Positions 54,408 through 62,983 of a stretch of 64,000 bases of DNA are shown here, piece after piece. Below the pieces are notes generated by a model. It was not told the origin of the DNA. It did not search any database and saw nothing but the letters and a program-made list of their open reading frames with translations. This DNA is from Bacteroidota bacterium (lineage in GTDB: Bacteria; Bacteroidota; Bacteroidia; B-17B0; Aurantibacillaceae), in NCBI GenBank assembly GCA_021155905.1, contig JAJNBG010000003.1:62001-126000 (forward strand), given 5' to 3'. Both the position numbers and the translations under genes were made by a program. Numbering within the stretch: the first letter of the stretch is position 1; every line of letters starts with the position of its first letter.

Positions 54408-54743
54408 ATGGTAAATTCAGAGAACACAAAAGCCCAAATGCGCAAAGGTGTTCTGGAACTCTGCATACTTTCCATACTTTCTCAGGGCGATGCCTATCCA
54501 ACGGAAATCATTGAGAAATTAAAGGAAACAAAGTTAGTAGTAGTCGAAGGAACGCTTTACCCACTTTTAACACGTTTAAAAAACACAGGTTTGCTTACAT
54601 ACAGATGGGAAGAAAGCACCTCCGGTCCTCCCCGTAAATATTATATGCTTACAGAAATAGGCGTTACTTATTTAAAGGAGTTGCATCTCTCGTGGTATGA
54701 ATTGGTTGATGCCGTAAACAAAACTATTAATAAACAAGACTAA
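54408..54743 (+). CDS. PadR family transcriptional regulator
   Basis: The 111-residue protein is a winged helix-turn-helix: MRKGVLELCILSILSQGDAYPTEI is the PadR start, then VVEGTLYPLLTRLKNTGLLTYRWEESTSGPPRKYYMLTE with the wing. PadR proteins are small dimeric repressors that respond to phenolics, drugs or membrane stress. The gene lies two bases after the TonB-C-like gene and 11 bases before the PspC gene. The dyad at 53832-53858 is a good candidate for its operator, so it likely represses its own operon. Confidence 0.95.
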   Translation: MVNSENTKAQMRKGVLELCILSILSQGDAYPTEIIEKLKETKLVVVEGTLYPLLTRLKNTGLLTYRWEESTSGPPRKYYMLTEIGVTYLKELHLSWYELVDAVNKTINKQD

Positions 54744-54754
54744 AAAACAGTATT

Positions 54755-56581
54755 ATGAATAAAACAGTGACTATAAATATAAGCGGCATTATTTTTCATA
54801 TTGAAGAAGATGCTTTTGATAAGTTAAGTAAATACTTGTCGACCATTAAGGGTTATTTTAATAAGGCAGATGGTGGAAATGAAATCATGAGCGACATTGA
54901 AGCGCGTATTGCTGAAATGCTTCAAAGCAAAACGAGCGCTGTAAAACAGGTTGTTTTGATGAGCGATGTTGATTTTGTAATGGACGCTATGGGTAAACCT
55001 GAGGAATTTGCAGGTGATGCTTCCGACAATACCGGTTCTTCGGACCGTGCAGAGAGTTATGATGCTTACGAAAACGGTGAGCCAATAAAAAAACGTTTAT
55101 ACCGCGATGGAGACAGTAAAGTTTTGGGCGGGGTATGCTCAGGTATCGGACATTATTTCGGAATAGATCCGGTTTGGTTGAGAATAGCGTTATTGTTGAT
55201 GTTCTTCTTTGCTGGTACGGGATTGTTATTATACATCATCCTTTGGATTGCAATACCTGAAGCCAAAACGACGACAGAACGTTTGGCGATGAAAGGGGAG
55301 AAGGCTGATATCAATAATATCTCCAAAGCTGTAAAAGAAGAAGCTGAGCAATTAAAAAAACGTATGGAAAAATACGGTAGTGAATTTAAGAACATGGCTG
55401 CCAGGAATGCGCCAAGAAATTCGGTTGAAAAAATAATTGATTTCGTAGGAGATGTGCTGATTAATATAGGAAGGGTTCTTTTGAAAATCATCGGCGTATG
55501 TATGGTCATTTTTGGAGTGATATTTTTCCTCGGACTGTTTGGTTCAGTGTTCGGAATGTCTTTTATGACAAGCAATGTGGAAGTTCAGGAATGGATTGAT
55601 ATGGTATTAATGGATGGTAAGGATTTTTACTTTGGATTGTTTGGTATTTCCTTATTCTTTGGTATACCAATCATGATGATCATCTACGCTGGTATAAAAA
55701 TCCTTTTTAAATTAAAATACTCCAACCGTTGGGTTAATTTAAGCGCGGGTGTTCTTTGGTTATTTGGATTTGTAATGTGCCTGTATGTGGGTATCAAAAC
55801 AGGTGCCGATTTTAGTAAAGAAGCCAAAGTGCGTGAGAAGATAGAGGTTAAACCATATGATACATTGATCCTGAAATTGAATCAAGTGCCTGTTAACCTT
55901 TCTGAAGTTCAGGCAAGCACTGATGATCATGATTATTATGATAATGAGGGATTAAAAATAAACAGACATCATCAGGATGATTATATGATAGGTAAACACA
56001 ATGGTGAAAAATATTTATTAGGTCATGCACACTTAAATATTATCAAATCTCAAACAGATAGAATTGAGATGATAATAGTAAAAGAATCTAAAGGAAATAA
56101 CAAAAACATTGCTAACGAAAGAGCTAAAAATATAGTCTATTTGACTAACCAAACAGATAGTGTTATTGCTTTTGATAATTTATTCAGAGTTGGTAACGCA
56201 GATAAATTCAGAGCACAGGATGTGACGGTGATTTTGAAATTACCTGTAAACAAAGTGGTTTACCTTGATAAATCTTTGTTGGGTTTTATTTATGACGTTG
56301 AGAATACAACGAATACATATGATGGCGACATGATTAACAGAAGATGGATGATGACGGAATACGGTTTAAAATGTATCGATTGCGATGGTTTAAATAATTC
56401 ATATGAAGAGGAACATGAGTTACCAGTTCCTCCGTCAGCTCCCGGAGCACCAACCATCAACATCAATGATAAAGGTGTGATCATTAATGAAGAAGGAATA
56501 CATATCGATGATAAAAAGGACACGAAAGTTACGATTGATAAGCACGGTGTGCATATAGAAACAGATAAAAACAAAAAATAG
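54755..56581 (+). CDS. PspC domain membrane protein
   Basis: The 608-residue protein has an N-terminal cytoplasmic region (1-112) with a helical segment, then a PspC domain (about 113-172: KRLYRDGDSKVLGGVCSGIGHYFG and two transmembrane helices), further helices near 230-270 and 285-350, and a C-terminal soluble part (about 370-608) with repeated ININDKGVIINEEGIHIDDKK-type beta-strand units. PspC is part of the phage-shock envelope-stress response. The C-terminal domain is like DUF2807/toastrack-type periplasmic or cytoplasmic domains. It follows the PadR gene, a common pair in Bacteroidota. Confidence 0.9.
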   Translation: MNKTVTINISGIIFHIEEDAFDKLSKYLSTIKGYFNKADGGNEIMSDIEARIAEMLQSKTSAVKQVVLMSDVDFVMDAMGKPEEFAGDASDNTGSSDRAESYDAYENGEPIKKRLYRDGDSKVLGGVCSGIGHYFGIDPVWLRIALLLMFFFAGTGLLLYIILWIAIPEAKTTTERLAMKGEKADINNISKAVKEEAEQLKKRMEKYGSEFKNMAARNAPRNSVEKIIDFVGDVLINIGRVLLKIIGVCMVIFGVIFFLGLFGSVFGMSFMTSNVEVQEWIDMVLMDGKDFYFGLFGISLFFGIPIMMIIYAGIKILFKLKYSNRWVNLSAGVLWLFGFVMCLYVGIKTGADFSKEAKVREKIEVKPYDTLILKLNQVPVNLSEVQASTDDHDYYDNEGLKINRHHQDDYMIGKHNGEKYLLGHAHLNIIKSQTDRIEMIIVKESKGNNKNIANERAKNIVYLTNQTDSVIAFDNLFRVGNADKFRAQDVTVILKLPVNKVVYLDKSLLGFIYDVENTTNTYDGDMINRRWMMTEYGLKCIDCDGLNNSYEEEHELPVPPSAPGAPTININDKGVIINEEGIHIDDKKDTKVTIDKHGVHIETDKNKK

Positions 56582-56612
56582 TTCTTACTAAAAAACACTT
56601 TATGGTTGAGCA

Positions 56613-56639
56613 TCTTTACCGCTAATATGGCGGTAAAGA
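56613..56639. other. Strong hairpin without T tract, between PspC and DUF4407 genes
   Basis: A perfect 10-bp stem TCTTTACCGC with GCGGTAAAGA and a 7-base loop lies 32 bases after the PspC stop. There is no T run, so it may be a weak or factor-dependent terminator, an mRNA stabiliser or a processing site that lowers expression of the next gene. Confidence 0.6.
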
Positions 56640-56723
56640 CTCAAACTGATCTGAAGATAGTGAGTAAATAATATTGCGTATCAACTGGAAAAGTTTTTTT
56701 AAAAAAAATAGTTCGGCTCAAAC

Positions 56724-57746
56724 ATGAAAACACTGAAAACTTTCATATTGTTTTGCTCGGGAGCAGCGCCACAATTATTGAAACGCTGCCCAACCGAAAT
56801 AAGTAAATATGCTGGTATTGGCGCTTCCGTTATGTTTACTGCTATTTTCGCGGCAACAGCAGCAGGATATGCGTTGTCAACGATCTCTGATAGCATTTGG
56901 ATTACAGTTGGTGTTGCAATATTATGGGGAGGAATGATTTTTAACCTCGATCGTTTTATAGTATCCAGTATGCGAAAGAATAATTTGTTACGTAACGATT
57001 TGATGCTTGCTACACCACGTTTTGTAATGGCCATAGTGATCGCTCTTGTTGTATCAAAACCCCTCGAATTAAAAATATTTGAAAAAGAGATCAATCGAAA
57101 AATCGATGAAAAAAGAACCGCTGAAGCGCTTGTTGCAAAAAGGTCCATTGCTTTGAGTTTTCCTGAAGTAGAGGAACTTGAAAAGAAAATTCTGGCACTT
57201 AAAAGTGAAGTAAAAGAAAAAGAAGATTTCAGAAACGTATTACAAATGGAATATGACGCAGAACGTTTCGGCAAAAAAACTTCAGGCACAACAGGTGTTT
57301 CGGGTATTGGAACAAATGCAAAGAAAAAGGAAATTCAGCTGGACGAAGCTCAAAAAGAACTCTATAAAACAGCAGATTTTAATCGGATTAAAATTACGGA
57401 GTTGGAAAAGCAAGTCAGTGTTCTTTCTTCTCAAAAAACAACGGAATACCTTAAACAAAAACCGGGAATTGATAAATACGATGGTCTTGCTGCGCGGATT
57501 CATGCGCTGTCCATCTTAACAGAGGAAAGCAATGCTATGAACTTAGTAAATATATTTCTTGTTTTATTGTTTATTGTCATCGAAACTACTCCAATACTTG
57601 TGAAACTTATGTCGCAACGAGGCCCGTATGATGAACTCTTAGAAGTCCATGAACATGCATACAGGAATTATCGAAAGGAACGCATTGCAAAATCAGATCA
57701 TAAAACATTAAAAGGTTACAGGAATATGTCATGGAATAAAATGTGA
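56724..57746 (+). CDS. DUF4407 domain protein
   Basis: The 340-residue protein has membrane helices at about 33-53 and 58-78, a third near 98-115, a long coiled coil (about 125-250; KILALKSEVKEKEDF), and a last helix (about 275-295, VNIFLVLLFIVIETTPILVKL). This is the DUF4407 layout: N-terminal TM pair, coiled coil, C-terminal TM. Its function is unknown. It lies 143 bases after the PspC gene in the same direction, with a hairpin between, and could belong to the same stress operon. Confidence 0.88.
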   Translation: MKTLKTFILFCSGAAPQLLKRCPTEISKYAGIGASVMFTAIFAATAAGYALSTISDSIWITVGVAILWGGMIFNLDRFIVSSMRKNNLLRNDLMLATPRFVMAIVIALVVSKPLELKIFEKEINRKIDEKRTAEALVAKRSIALSFPEVEELEKKILALKSEVKEKEDFRNVLQMEYDAERFGKKTSGTTGVSGIGTNAKKKEIQLDEAQKELYKTADFNRIKITELEKQVSVLSSQKTTEYLKQKPGIDKYDGLAARIHALSILTEESNAMNLVNIFLVLLFIVIETTPILVKLMSQRGPYDELLEVHEHAYRNYRKERIAKSDHKTLKGYRNMSWNKM

Positions 57747-57836
57747 CTTTAATCCGTGACGTTGCAATAGTTAATGATCTCGCAATCCAACTCTAAAAAA
57801 CAAAATACAAAAATTAGCCTTTAATTATTTTAAATT

Positions 57837-59183
57837 ATGAAAAAAACACTTTTAATATTAAGCATTTTTACAGCAAGCTTTGCTGTAAAGGCACAAACAA
57901 CTGATCAACAACGCGTAAATAAGATTGATTCACTTTTCGAAGTTTATGCAAAAAAGAACATGTTTTGCGGAGCGGTATCCATTTCAAAAAAAGGCACAAG
58001 CTTATTGAGTAAAGGTTACGGAATGGCAAATTATAGTTTTGATATTCCTAACACTGTTCATACAAAATTCAAGTTGGCTTCTGTATCCAAACAATTTACG
58101 GCAATGGCTATTATGATATTGCAGGAACAGGGTAAATTGAACACGGATGACAAGCTTATTAAATTTATTGCTGATTATCCCAACGGTGAGAAAATAACGG
58201 TTCATCACTTATTGACTCATACCTCCGGAATTCACAATTTCACCAGTAATGAGAATTATGATTCAATGATGGTACTGCCACATACCCTGACAGAGATAAT
58301 TTCCCATTTTAAAAATCAGAAGTTGGATTTTGAACCGGGTGAGAAGTTTAATTACAGTAACTCCGGATATGTATTACTTTCATATATCATCGAGAAAGCC
58401 TCTGGTAAAACGTATGGTGAGTTCATTACAACTCAGATTTTTGAACCCCTTGGAATGAAAAACTCCGGTGCCTTTGAAGGAAATAAATTGATTAAAAATT
58501 TAGCCCTTGGTTATACCAACGGTGAGAATGGATTGGAAAATGCCGGTTACATTGATATGAGCATTCCTGCAGGTGCCGGTGCATTGTATTCTACGGTAGA
58601 AGATCTACAGTTGTGGGACAGTTCATTTTATACAGAAAAACTGGTTAAGAAAGCAACCCTTGACAAAATGATGACTCCGTTTAAGGAAGGTTATGCTTAC
58701 GGCTTAATGATTGATTCATACTTAAAACACCCCTGGATAAACCACACCGGTGGCATTCAAGGATTTTCAACTGTGATAAACCGTTTCCCGGAAGACGAAT
58801 TGTGTATTGTGATATTGAAGAACGTGGATAACTACATGGCTTTTTCCGCCAATAAAGTTTGTCGGGCCATTATGTTTGATGATAAATATGAGCTGCCTGT
58901 GGAAAGGGTTGCAGCAAAAATTGACAAAGCTGTGGGACAGTCACTTTGTGGAGACTACGAACTGGATCCAGGATTTGTTATGACAGTAACTTTTGAAGGA
59001 GAGAGAATGTTTGTTCAGGCGACGGGACAACCAAAAATTGAAATATTCTCCGAAGGCAGTTACAACTATTTTTGCAAAGCGGTTAATGCGCAATTTGAAT
59101 TCTCAAAAGATAAAAAGAACAACATTAGTTCATTGACTCTGGTTCAGAACGGACAGAAAATGCCTGGCAAAAAGATAAAATAG
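57837..59183 (+). CDS. Serine hydrolase, class C beta-lactamase family
   Basis: The 448-residue protein has a signal peptide (about 1-19, VKAQ), then the serine-beta-lactamase-like fold: SxxK at 82-85 (SVSK, with Ser82 nucleophile), YSN (173-175) and HTGG (303-306). The C-terminal part (about 350-448) is an extra lipocalin-like beta domain often found in these proteins. Likely D-amino-acid peptidase, esterase or carboxypeptidase activity rather than beta-lactam resistance. It is exported to the periplasm. A terminator follows it. Confidence 0.9.
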   Translation: MKKTLLILSIFTASFAVKAQTTDQQRVNKIDSLFEVYAKKNMFCGAVSISKKGTSLLSKGYGMANYSFDIPNTVHTKFKLASVSKQFTAMAIMILQEQGKLNTDDKLIKFIADYPNGEKITVHHLLTHTSGIHNFTSNENYDSMMVLPHTLTEIISHFKNQKLDFEPGEKFNYSNSGYVLLSYIIEKASGKTYGEFITTQIFEPLGMKNSGAFEGNKLIKNLALGYTNGENGLENAGYIDMSIPAGAGALYSTVEDLQLWDSSFYTEKLVKKATLDKMMTPFKEGYAYGLMIDSYLKHPWINHTGGIQGFSTVINRFPEDELCIVILKNVDNYMAFSANKVCRAIMFDDKYELPVERVAAKIDKAVGQSLCGDYELDPGFVMTVTFEGERMFVQATGQPKIEIFSEGSYNYFCKAVNAQFEFSKDKKNNISSLTLVQNGQKMPGKKIK

Positions 59184-59243
59184 TGCGTACAGGTAGTTAA
59201 AAACGGTTTTTAATTAAACAACATGGTTAAAAATTGATTTTAT

Positions 59244-59277
59244 ATCCCAGGCCTTAACCGGTTTGGGATTTTTTTTT
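59244..59277 (+). terminator. Rho-independent terminator after serine hydrolase
   Basis: A 10-bp stem with two G-T pairs, ATCCCAGGCC with GGTTTGGGAT and a 6-base loop, runs into nine T residues. Confidence 0.85.
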
Positions 59278-59363
59278 CGTATCTAACTTTATTTCAGAGA
59301 GTTGTGTAATTTTTTAGGCTGTGATTTTAATCTATTAAAATAATTAAAAGTCTATTTTATTTG

Positions 59364-59371
59364 TAAATTTG
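59364..59371 (+). promoter_or_regulatory. -7 element TAAATTTG for the T9SS cargo gene
   Basis: A full match to TAnnTTTG about 46 bases before the ATG at 59418. No TTTG box at the right distance. It supports the later ATG rather than the one at 59382. Confidence 0.5.
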
Positions 59372-59417
59372 TAACATATTATTGAATAATTATTATATAA
59401 ATTTTAATACAGTTCAT

Positions 59418-60401
59418 ATGAATAAAACATTTACTACTCTATTATCACTTTCCATTTCTTTATTTTCGATTGCACAAACCCAGATTGCTAATGGTGGATT
59501 TGAAAATTGGGAAAACATCGCTGCCCAAACAGAGGAACCAACAGATTTCAATTCTAATAAAACAGGTTCGTCAACTGCTCAAATAGGGCCACAGACTTGT
59601 TTCAGGGATGGTTCAGTTAAACATGGTGGATCTTATGCTTTACGTTTAGAAAATAAAACGGTTCCAATTGTTGGTACAGTAGTGAATGGAAATGCAACAA
59701 CCGGGGTAATCAACGCTCCGAGCACTAACAAAGCTGACGGATATATTGGTACAACAAAATATAATGACGCAGCTGACATTAGAAGGCTGGCTTTTACGGG
59801 GAGACCGGATAGTATTGTTGGCTGGTATCAATACACGTCAGGCGGAACAGGTGAACAAGGTAAGGTTACTGCAATTCTTCATAATAACCATTACTATGAT
59901 CCGGAAACTCCCACTACGAATCATCCTAATCCGACAGCAGACAAAATTGCACGCGCAACTTTTTTAACGCCAACCGGTTCAACCGGTACATGGACACGAT
60001 TTACCGCTCCTTTCGTTTACACCGCCTCGGGTAACCCAACGTATATCATGCTTAATATGACACCTTCCAATAATCAGCTAACTACATTCGCCGGTAGTAA
60101 AATCTGGATTGATGATGTGGCATTTATTTATAACAGTGCGGTTTCTGTAAAGGAACAGGATCTGTCGAAAAATTCTAAAGTTTATTATTTTGAGAAGAAT
60201 ATCTATGTTCAGGTTTCTTCAAAAGACAGCGAGTCTCATACACTGGAATTATATGATGTTACGGGGCAATTGGTATTAACTCAAAAAATGGAGGGTTCAG
60301 CCTCCAGTACAGTTGATGTATCATCTTTAAAAACCGGTGTTTATATGTATAAACTGAATGGAAAAGCTCAAAGTAAATTCGGTAAATTATTCGTTGACTA
60401 A
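59418..60401 (+). CDS. Secreted protein with T9SS sorting domain
   Basis: From the ATG at 59418 the protein is 327 residues: signal peptide (about 1-20), a beta-sandwich domain (about 20-240) with GGFENWEN at its start and SKIWIDDVAFIYN at its end, typical of a carbohydrate-binding-like or PCMD-type fold, and a type A Por sorting domain (about 250-327, YYFEKNIYVQVSS to AQSKFGKLFVD). It should be exported by the type IX system. The longer frame from 59382 gives no better signal and starts only about 10 bases after the promoter box. Confidence 0.87.
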   Translation: MNKTFTTLLSLSISLFSIAQTQIANGGFENWENIAAQTEEPTDFNSNKTGSSTAQIGPQTCFRDGSVKHGGSYALRLENKTVPIVGTVVNGNATTGVINAPSTNKADGYIGTTKYNDAADIRRLAFTGRPDSIVGWYQYTSGGTGEQGKVTAILHNNHYYDPETPTTNHPNPTADKIARATFLTPTGSTGTWTRFTAPFVYTASGNPTYIMLNMTPSNNQLTTFAGSKIWIDDVAFIYNSAVSVKEQDLSKNSKVYYFEKNIYVQVSSKDSESHTLELYDVTGQLVLTQKMEGSASSTVDVSSLKTGVYMYKLNGKAQSKFGKLFVD

Positions 60402-60421
60402 TATTTTTTGTAAATCAGTAT

Positions 60422-60455
60422 AAAACCCTAACCCCGCTGTTAGGGTTTTCTTTTT
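60422..60455 (+). terminator. Terminator or attenuator just before the TonB receptor
   Basis: An 11-bp stem, AAAACCCTAAC with GTTAGGGTTTT, and a 6-base loop is followed by CTTTTT. It ends only 6 bases before the ATG of the next gene, so it either ends the T9SS cargo transcript or acts in the leader of the receptor gene. Confidence 0.85.
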
Positions 60456-60461
60456 AATAGT

Positions 60462-62915
60462 ATGTTCAAAGCAAAATTCATTTTATTTCTATTTATTTTT
60501 TGTTCATCCCGAATGTTGGCTCAAACCGGCACGGGCGTACTAAAAGGTACGATCGTTGATAAGGATTCGAAAGAGCCTATAATCGGAGCTACGGTTCAAT
60601 TGCTCAACGACTTATCAAAAGGCACGGCCTCTGATGTTGATGGAAATTATGTATTGGTACTGGATACGGGTTATTATAAAGTATTATGCAGTTATTTAGG
60701 TTTACAAACAGATACATTTTCTTTAAAGATTAAGGAGAATGAAATTTTTCAAAAGAATATTGTTTTAAAACAGGCAGGTAGAACATTGGAAACGGTGGTT
60801 GTCTCCTCCGGCAAATTTGAACAGAAGATAGAGGAACTGACGGTTTCCATGGAGGTATTAAAACCTAATTTGATCAGTAATAAAAACACCACAAGTATTG
60901 AAACTGCCCTGGAGCAAGTGCCCGGCTTAACGATTATTGATAACGATCCTCAGATCAGGGGTGGTAGTGGTTTTACCTTTGGAGTAGGTAGCAGGGTGGC
61001 GATTGTTGTGGATGGAGTTCCGTTGTTAAGCGGAGATGCCGGCCGTCCTGAATGGAGCTACATTCCCGTAGAGAACATTGAGCAAATCGAAATTATTAAA
61101 GGAGCTTCATCAGTTTTATATGGTTCATCTGCTCTGAATGGAGTTATTAATATTCGTTCAGCATACCCAAGGGCTAAACCAAAAACCAGCATTAATTATT
61201 CTGCCGGACAATACAGTATTCCGCAAGCACCGGCTGAGAACTGGTACAAAACAAGAGGAAATAATTCATTCCCGGGTTTTAGTAATCTGAATTTATTTCA
61301 TTCACGCATCATTAAGAATAACCTGGATTTTGTAATTGGAGCTAATTTTAATATTGACCAGGGCTATATCGGGCCACCTCCTCCTGCTAAATTTATTCCA
61401 AATGATTTAAAGGAAGTCTTGCATATGGAAGATACCGGTGTCGTATTTACCAATGATCAGATGATTAAACAAAGGGGCAGGGTGAATGTCAACCTAAGAT
61501 ACAGGGCAAAGCGGATACAGGGTTTGAATTTTGGGTTAAATGCTAATTTTATGTTGAATAAAACCAATATGGTTTTTGCCTGGCTGGATGATTCATTAGG
61601 CTTATACCGTGGCTATCCCGGAGCCGTGTTTTTGGAAGATCAGGTTTTGTTTAACGTCGACCCCTTCATAAAATACACAACCAAAAACGGGTTAAGTCAC
61701 AGTATTCAAACCAGATTGTTTAATTCAGATAATGTGATTTCAAATAATCAATCCAATAAGGGAACGATGTATTTTGGAGAGTATCAAATTCAACGAAAAT
61801 TTAAAAGTATTGATTTGAACTTTATTGGCGGTGTGGTAGGGAACATATCGAAATCCACTTCCAGGCTTTATGTCTCAAGCGGTCAGCCATCTAACCAGAT
61901 TGTAAACACTTCAGCATATATTCAACTGGATAAAAAATTCTGGCGGATTTTAAATTTATCGGGTGGTATTCGTTATGAAAATTTCAAAATCAATGATTTA
62001 AAAGCCGATGATGCTTTTATTTATAGAATAGGAGGGAACCTGCAACTAACGAGGGCCACCTTTATAAGAAGTTCTTATGGTTTAGGGTATCGCTACCCAA
62101 CCATCACAGAAAGGTACATTACAACCAAAGCAGGAATGTTTGGCGTTTTTCCTAATCCTGACCTTAAACCGGAAAAAAGTAAGAGCTTTGAAGTGGGTGT
62201 GAAACAAGGGTTTAAGATTGGAAATTGCAAAGGGTATTTAGATGTGGCGGCTTTTCATCAAAAGTATGAGAACAATATTGAATATTTATTTGGCGCCTGG
62301 GACCCATCCGTGTCCATTATCGGCTTTAAGTTCCTGAATACCGGAAATTCGCAGGTGAGAGGACTCGACTTTTCATTAGCTGCAACGACGGCCGAAACCA
62401 ATAAACGTTTTGGAGTTTCTACTTTGATTGGTTATACATACATTGAGCCGATTAGTTTAACTCCGGACAGTGTTTACGGATATAGTAAACTGACCGATGG
62501 AAGCGTGGGCCAGGCTTTAACCTATAAGAACAGTAGCATGGATACCACCGGCAATGTTTTAAAGTACAGGTTTAAGCACATGTTTAAATTAGATATCGAG
62601 TTTAAAATTTACAAATTCAATTTTGGTGTGAGTAATAGATACTACACTAAAATGCAGAATATAGATAAAGCATTTGTAGACATTGAACAATTAACGAAAG
62701 ACGCCGATATTTTCTTTGATAGGATTTATGCCACGAAATTCTGGGCCAAACATATTGAGATTAGCGTCTGGGATGCGCGATTAAGTTATAGTGTAACAGA
62801 TAAGCAGAGAATTGCAATCGTTTGTAATAATATTTTCAATGAAGCATACTCTTTAAGGCCTATGAAAATTGAATCGCCAAGAACGGCGGCCATCCAGTAT
62901 GTGTTAACATTTTAA
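60462..62915 (+). CDS. TonB-dependent outer-membrane receptor (copy 2)
   Basis: The 817-residue protein has a signal peptide (about 1-20), a carboxypeptidase-regulatory-like domain (about 24-105; VLKGTIVDKDSKEPIIGATVQL), a plug (about 110-225; PQIRGGSGFTFGVGSR and EIIKGASSVLYGSSALNG) and a barrel ending RTAAIQYVLTF with a terminal Phe. It imports a ligand across the outer membrane with TonB. The domain set is that of receptors without a SusD partner, so the ligand may be a metal chelate or vitamin. Its start is unusually close to a strong hairpin, with no promoter between. Confidence 0.93.
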   Translation: MFKAKFILFLFIFCSSRMLAQTGTGVLKGTIVDKDSKEPIIGATVQLLNDLSKGTASDVDGNYVLVLDTGYYKVLCSYLGLQTDTFSLKIKENEIFQKNIVLKQAGRTLETVVVSSGKFEQKIEELTVSMEVLKPNLISNKNTTSIETALEQVPGLTIIDNDPQIRGGSGFTFGVGSRVAIVVDGVPLLSGDAGRPEWSYIPVENIEQIEIIKGASSVLYGSSALNGVINIRSAYPRAKPKTSINYSAGQYSIPQAPAENWYKTRGNNSFPGFSNLNLFHSRIIKNNLDFVIGANFNIDQGYIGPPPPAKFIPNDLKEVLHMEDTGVVFTNDQMIKQRGRVNVNLRYRAKRIQGLNFGLNANFMLNKTNMVFAWLDDSLGLYRGYPGAVFLEDQVLFNVDPFIKYTTKNGLSHSIQTRLFNSDNVISNNQSNKGTMYFGEYQIQRKFKSIDLNFIGGVVGNISKSTSRLYVSSGQPSNQIVNTSAYIQLDKKFWRILNLSGGIRYENFKINDLKADDAFIYRIGGNLQLTRATFIRSSYGLGYRYPTITERYITTKAGMFGVFPNPDLKPEKSKSFEVGVKQGFKIGNCKGYLDVAAFHQKYENNIEYLFGAWDPSVSIIGFKFLNTGNSQVRGLDFSLAATTAETNKRFGVSTLIGYTYIEPISLTPDSVYGYSKLTDGSVGQALTYKNSSMDTTGNVLKYRFKHMFKLDIEFKIYKFNFGVSNRYYTKMQNIDKAFVDIEQLTKDADIFFDRIYATKFWAKHIEISVWDARLSYSVTDKQRIAIVCNNIFNEAYSLRPMKIESPRTAAIQYVLTF

Positions 62916-62960
62916 TACGGGATATTTTTGGTAATACGTCTTTAGTGTCCTTTAATTATC

Positions 62961-62968
62961 TATTTTTG
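62961..62968 (+). promoter_or_regulatory. -7 element TATTTTTG for the antiporter gene
   Basis: A full TAnnTTTG match 15 bases before the ATG. A second TATTTTTG lies at 62923-62930. No -33 box at a good distance from the first. Confidence 0.4.
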
Positions 62969-62983
62969 TTTATATAGATTTTT

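Noticed and set aside
46506-62915. Cobalamin or other riboswitch upstream of the TonB receptors
   Set aside because: The space before each receptor is short and shows none of the conserved blocks; only a terminator hairpin is present before the second.
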